Shown here one piece after another: positions 62,500-64,000 of a DNA stretch of 64,000 bases (positions are counted from its first letter, which is position 1; each line of letters opens with the position of its first letter). Below the pieces are notes generated by a model. It saw only the letters and a list, made by a program, of their open reading frames with translations, did not search any database and was not told the DNA's origin. A program made the translations under genes and the position numbers. The stretch lies in the NCBI GenBank assembly GCA_016707285.1, contig JADJIA010000009.1:62001-126000 (forward strand), written 5' to 3'. Source of the DNA: Ignavibacteriales bacterium. Its GTDB lineage: Bacteria; Bacteroidota; Ignavibacteria; Ignavibacteriales; Ignavibacteriaceae.

Positions 62500-64000
62500 A
62501 TGAAAAAGCGAATACCATCATTATCATCAAATTTTGCAGGCTTAATTTCAGAGAATGCCTGGTATGTTGATAAGACAAATTTTATTCAGCAACTTGAGGA
62601 TCTGAATTTTAAGTATCTCTTTTTCCTGCGTCCCCGCAGATTTGGTAAATCGCTTCACCTCTCCATGCTCGAACACTACTACGGAATTCAACACAAAAAC
62701 AGATTTACTGAGCTGTTTTCTGAATATTACATCGGGAAGCCTGAAAATACAACACCACTAAAAAACAGTTATTACATTCTAAAATTTAATTTCAGTGGTG
62801 TACTGACCGAAAAAAAGGATCAAATAGTCCCCTCATTTATCAATAAACTAATCAGTGGAATAAGCCAATTTAAAAAAGATTATGGAATTCTCGAAAACCC
62901 GGAACTTGATGATATTTTTCAAGACAAAACAGCCGTAGGTGTTTTTGAGGGTTTTATCTCGGGCTTAAGACAAAAAGGGTTTGAGGGTAAAATATATCTA
63001 TTAATTGATGAGTATGATCATTTTACGAATGAGCTGTTTGCATTTAACACAGAACATTTTAAGGAAATAGTTTCGAGAAATGGATGGGTGAGGAAATTCT
63101 ACGAAACCATTAAAACATATATGGGTGAGGGTATAATTGATCGTTTTTTTGCCACCGGCGTAACTCCAGTAACTCTTGACAGCATGACAAGTGGGTTTAA
63201 TGTTGCTCAAAACATAACTCTGAATTCAGATTTCCATAATATGGCCGGGTTTACAGAATCAGAATTGAGGGGAATGATTGAAAATACTATTTATGAAAAA
63301 GGCAAATTTGATCTTGATGTAGTTATCTCAGATATGCGTTCGTGGTACAATGGGAGTAAATTTTCGAAGGATGCCACTGAAAGGTTATACAATCCTCAGA
63401 TGGTCATATCATTTCTTTCTGCCTTTAGCCGGAACTGGAAGTATCCCGATGAAATGGCAGATATTAATGTTACATCTGATTATAAAAAGATTTCAAATAT
63501 ACTTGCCCCGCTATCTCACGATGACTCTGACAATATCATCACTGAAGTATTAAACACAGACAGAATAGCAGAAAGATTGACAATACAATACAACTTCGAA
63601 CTTCCATATACAAAAACTGAAGCTGTTTCATTGCTTTTCTACAACGGTTTACTTACTATAGAAAATGCTGTTGTCAGTATGTATAACTATGTAATTCCAA
63701 ATTATGTAATGAAGCAGATGTACTGGGAGTTTTTCAGGTATAAGTTTACCATGGAGAAAGAACTTCGGTACGATAACACAAAAATCGACAGATCGATAAT
63801 GCAAATGTTCACCGAGGGGAAGATAGATATGCTGGTTGAGTATGTCCATTCTATTTTAAAAAATCTTTCGAATCGTGACTTGCAGAAGTTCAGCGAAAAG
63901 AACATAAAAATGATCTTTATGACTCTTCTGATGGGAAACAACGCCTATTTTGTAAAAGTGAAAACGAAAACAATGAAGGTTATGCCGACCTTTTGTTAAT
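62500..64000 (+). pseudogene. AAA-ATPase-like / PD-(D/E)XK family protein with a frameshift near 63957 (3' end outside window)
   Basis: The frame from ATG 62500 gives MKKRIPSLSSNFAGLISENAWYVDKTNFIQQL, P-loop RPRRFGKS (44-51), Walker B LLIDEYDHF and most of the family's middle domain. The family signature is NAYFVKSE...N.GYADLLL, but after NAYFVK this frame reads VKTKTMKVMPTFC and stops at 63999. In the next frame the sequence is SENENNEGYADLLL, exactly the family consensus, so one A is missing in GTAAAAGTG (63952-63960). The nuclease domain would lie beyond the window. It may be a pseudogene or a homopolymer sequencing error. It is related to the gene at 45718-47262. Confidence 0.75.

Overview
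The window looks like chromosomal DNA from a free-living Gram-negative bacterium of the Ignavibacteria / Chlorobi-Bacteroidota branch. Six secreted proteins end in the NYPNPFNP-type C-terminal sorting domain used by type IX secretion, and other genes encode BamD, BNR/YCF48 propeller proteins, an S46 dipeptidyl peptidase, CcmAB and PPK1. Several genes have clear Shine-Dalgarno sites, which fits Ignavibacteria better than classical Bacteroidetes. I saw no rRNA, tRNA, CRISPR array, integrase or intact insertion sequence.

Layout. 1-0.4 kb is the end of an outer-membrane barrel gene. From 13.8 kb down to 0.5 kb everything is on the minus strand: an ATP-grasp enzyme, a YCF48-like secreted protein, a cytochrome P450 overlapping a cyclopropane-fatty-acid-synthase-like enzyme, then a tight series of HD-PycTM fusion, SixA, PPK1, secreted alpha-amylase and GlgX, which links polyphosphate and alpha-glucan metabolism. 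14-19.3 kb holds an aldo/keto reductase with a small metallopeptidase, an outer-membrane protein, a YHS-like metal-binding protein, a glycosyltransferase and a methyltransferase. 19.5-22.8 kb is a giant BNR-propeller protein. 23.1-27.6 kb has two tandem membrane-tethered SARP-like regulators. 28.1-35 kb is a housekeeping minus-strand group: gmd, ccmB, ccmA, a secreted metalloprotease, a thioesterase, bamD, a hypothetical gene and htpX. 35.4-43.2 kb mixes an SDR, a FecR-like protein, secreted proteins, a HAD phosphatase and a glycoside hydrolase.

43.3-54.5 kb is a decayed accessory region. It contains a frameshifted GroES-like gene between two secreted endonuclease I genes, an AAA-ATPase/PD-(D/E)XK gene, an orphan MNT nucleotidyltransferase, a truncated HicB antitoxin, a split XRE/ImmA-IrrE regulator-protease and a multiply broken type ISP restriction-modification gene. 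54.5-61 kb is an operon of gmhA, an FAD oxidoreductase, an M14 carboxypeptidase and an S46 dipeptidyl peptidase. A membrane metallophosphoesterase and a second AAA-ATPase-like gene, frameshifted, close the window.

The most unusual signal is a family of degenerate 8-base tandem repeats (unit roughly RAGTNNYR, or GTGACTYN) in six places. Four arrays lie on or immediately after a stop codon. One array of 22 octamers and one heptamer (59856-60038) sits inside the FAD-oxidoreductase gene and shifts its frame. Gain of one octamer would restore the frame, so this is a candidate phase-variable locus.
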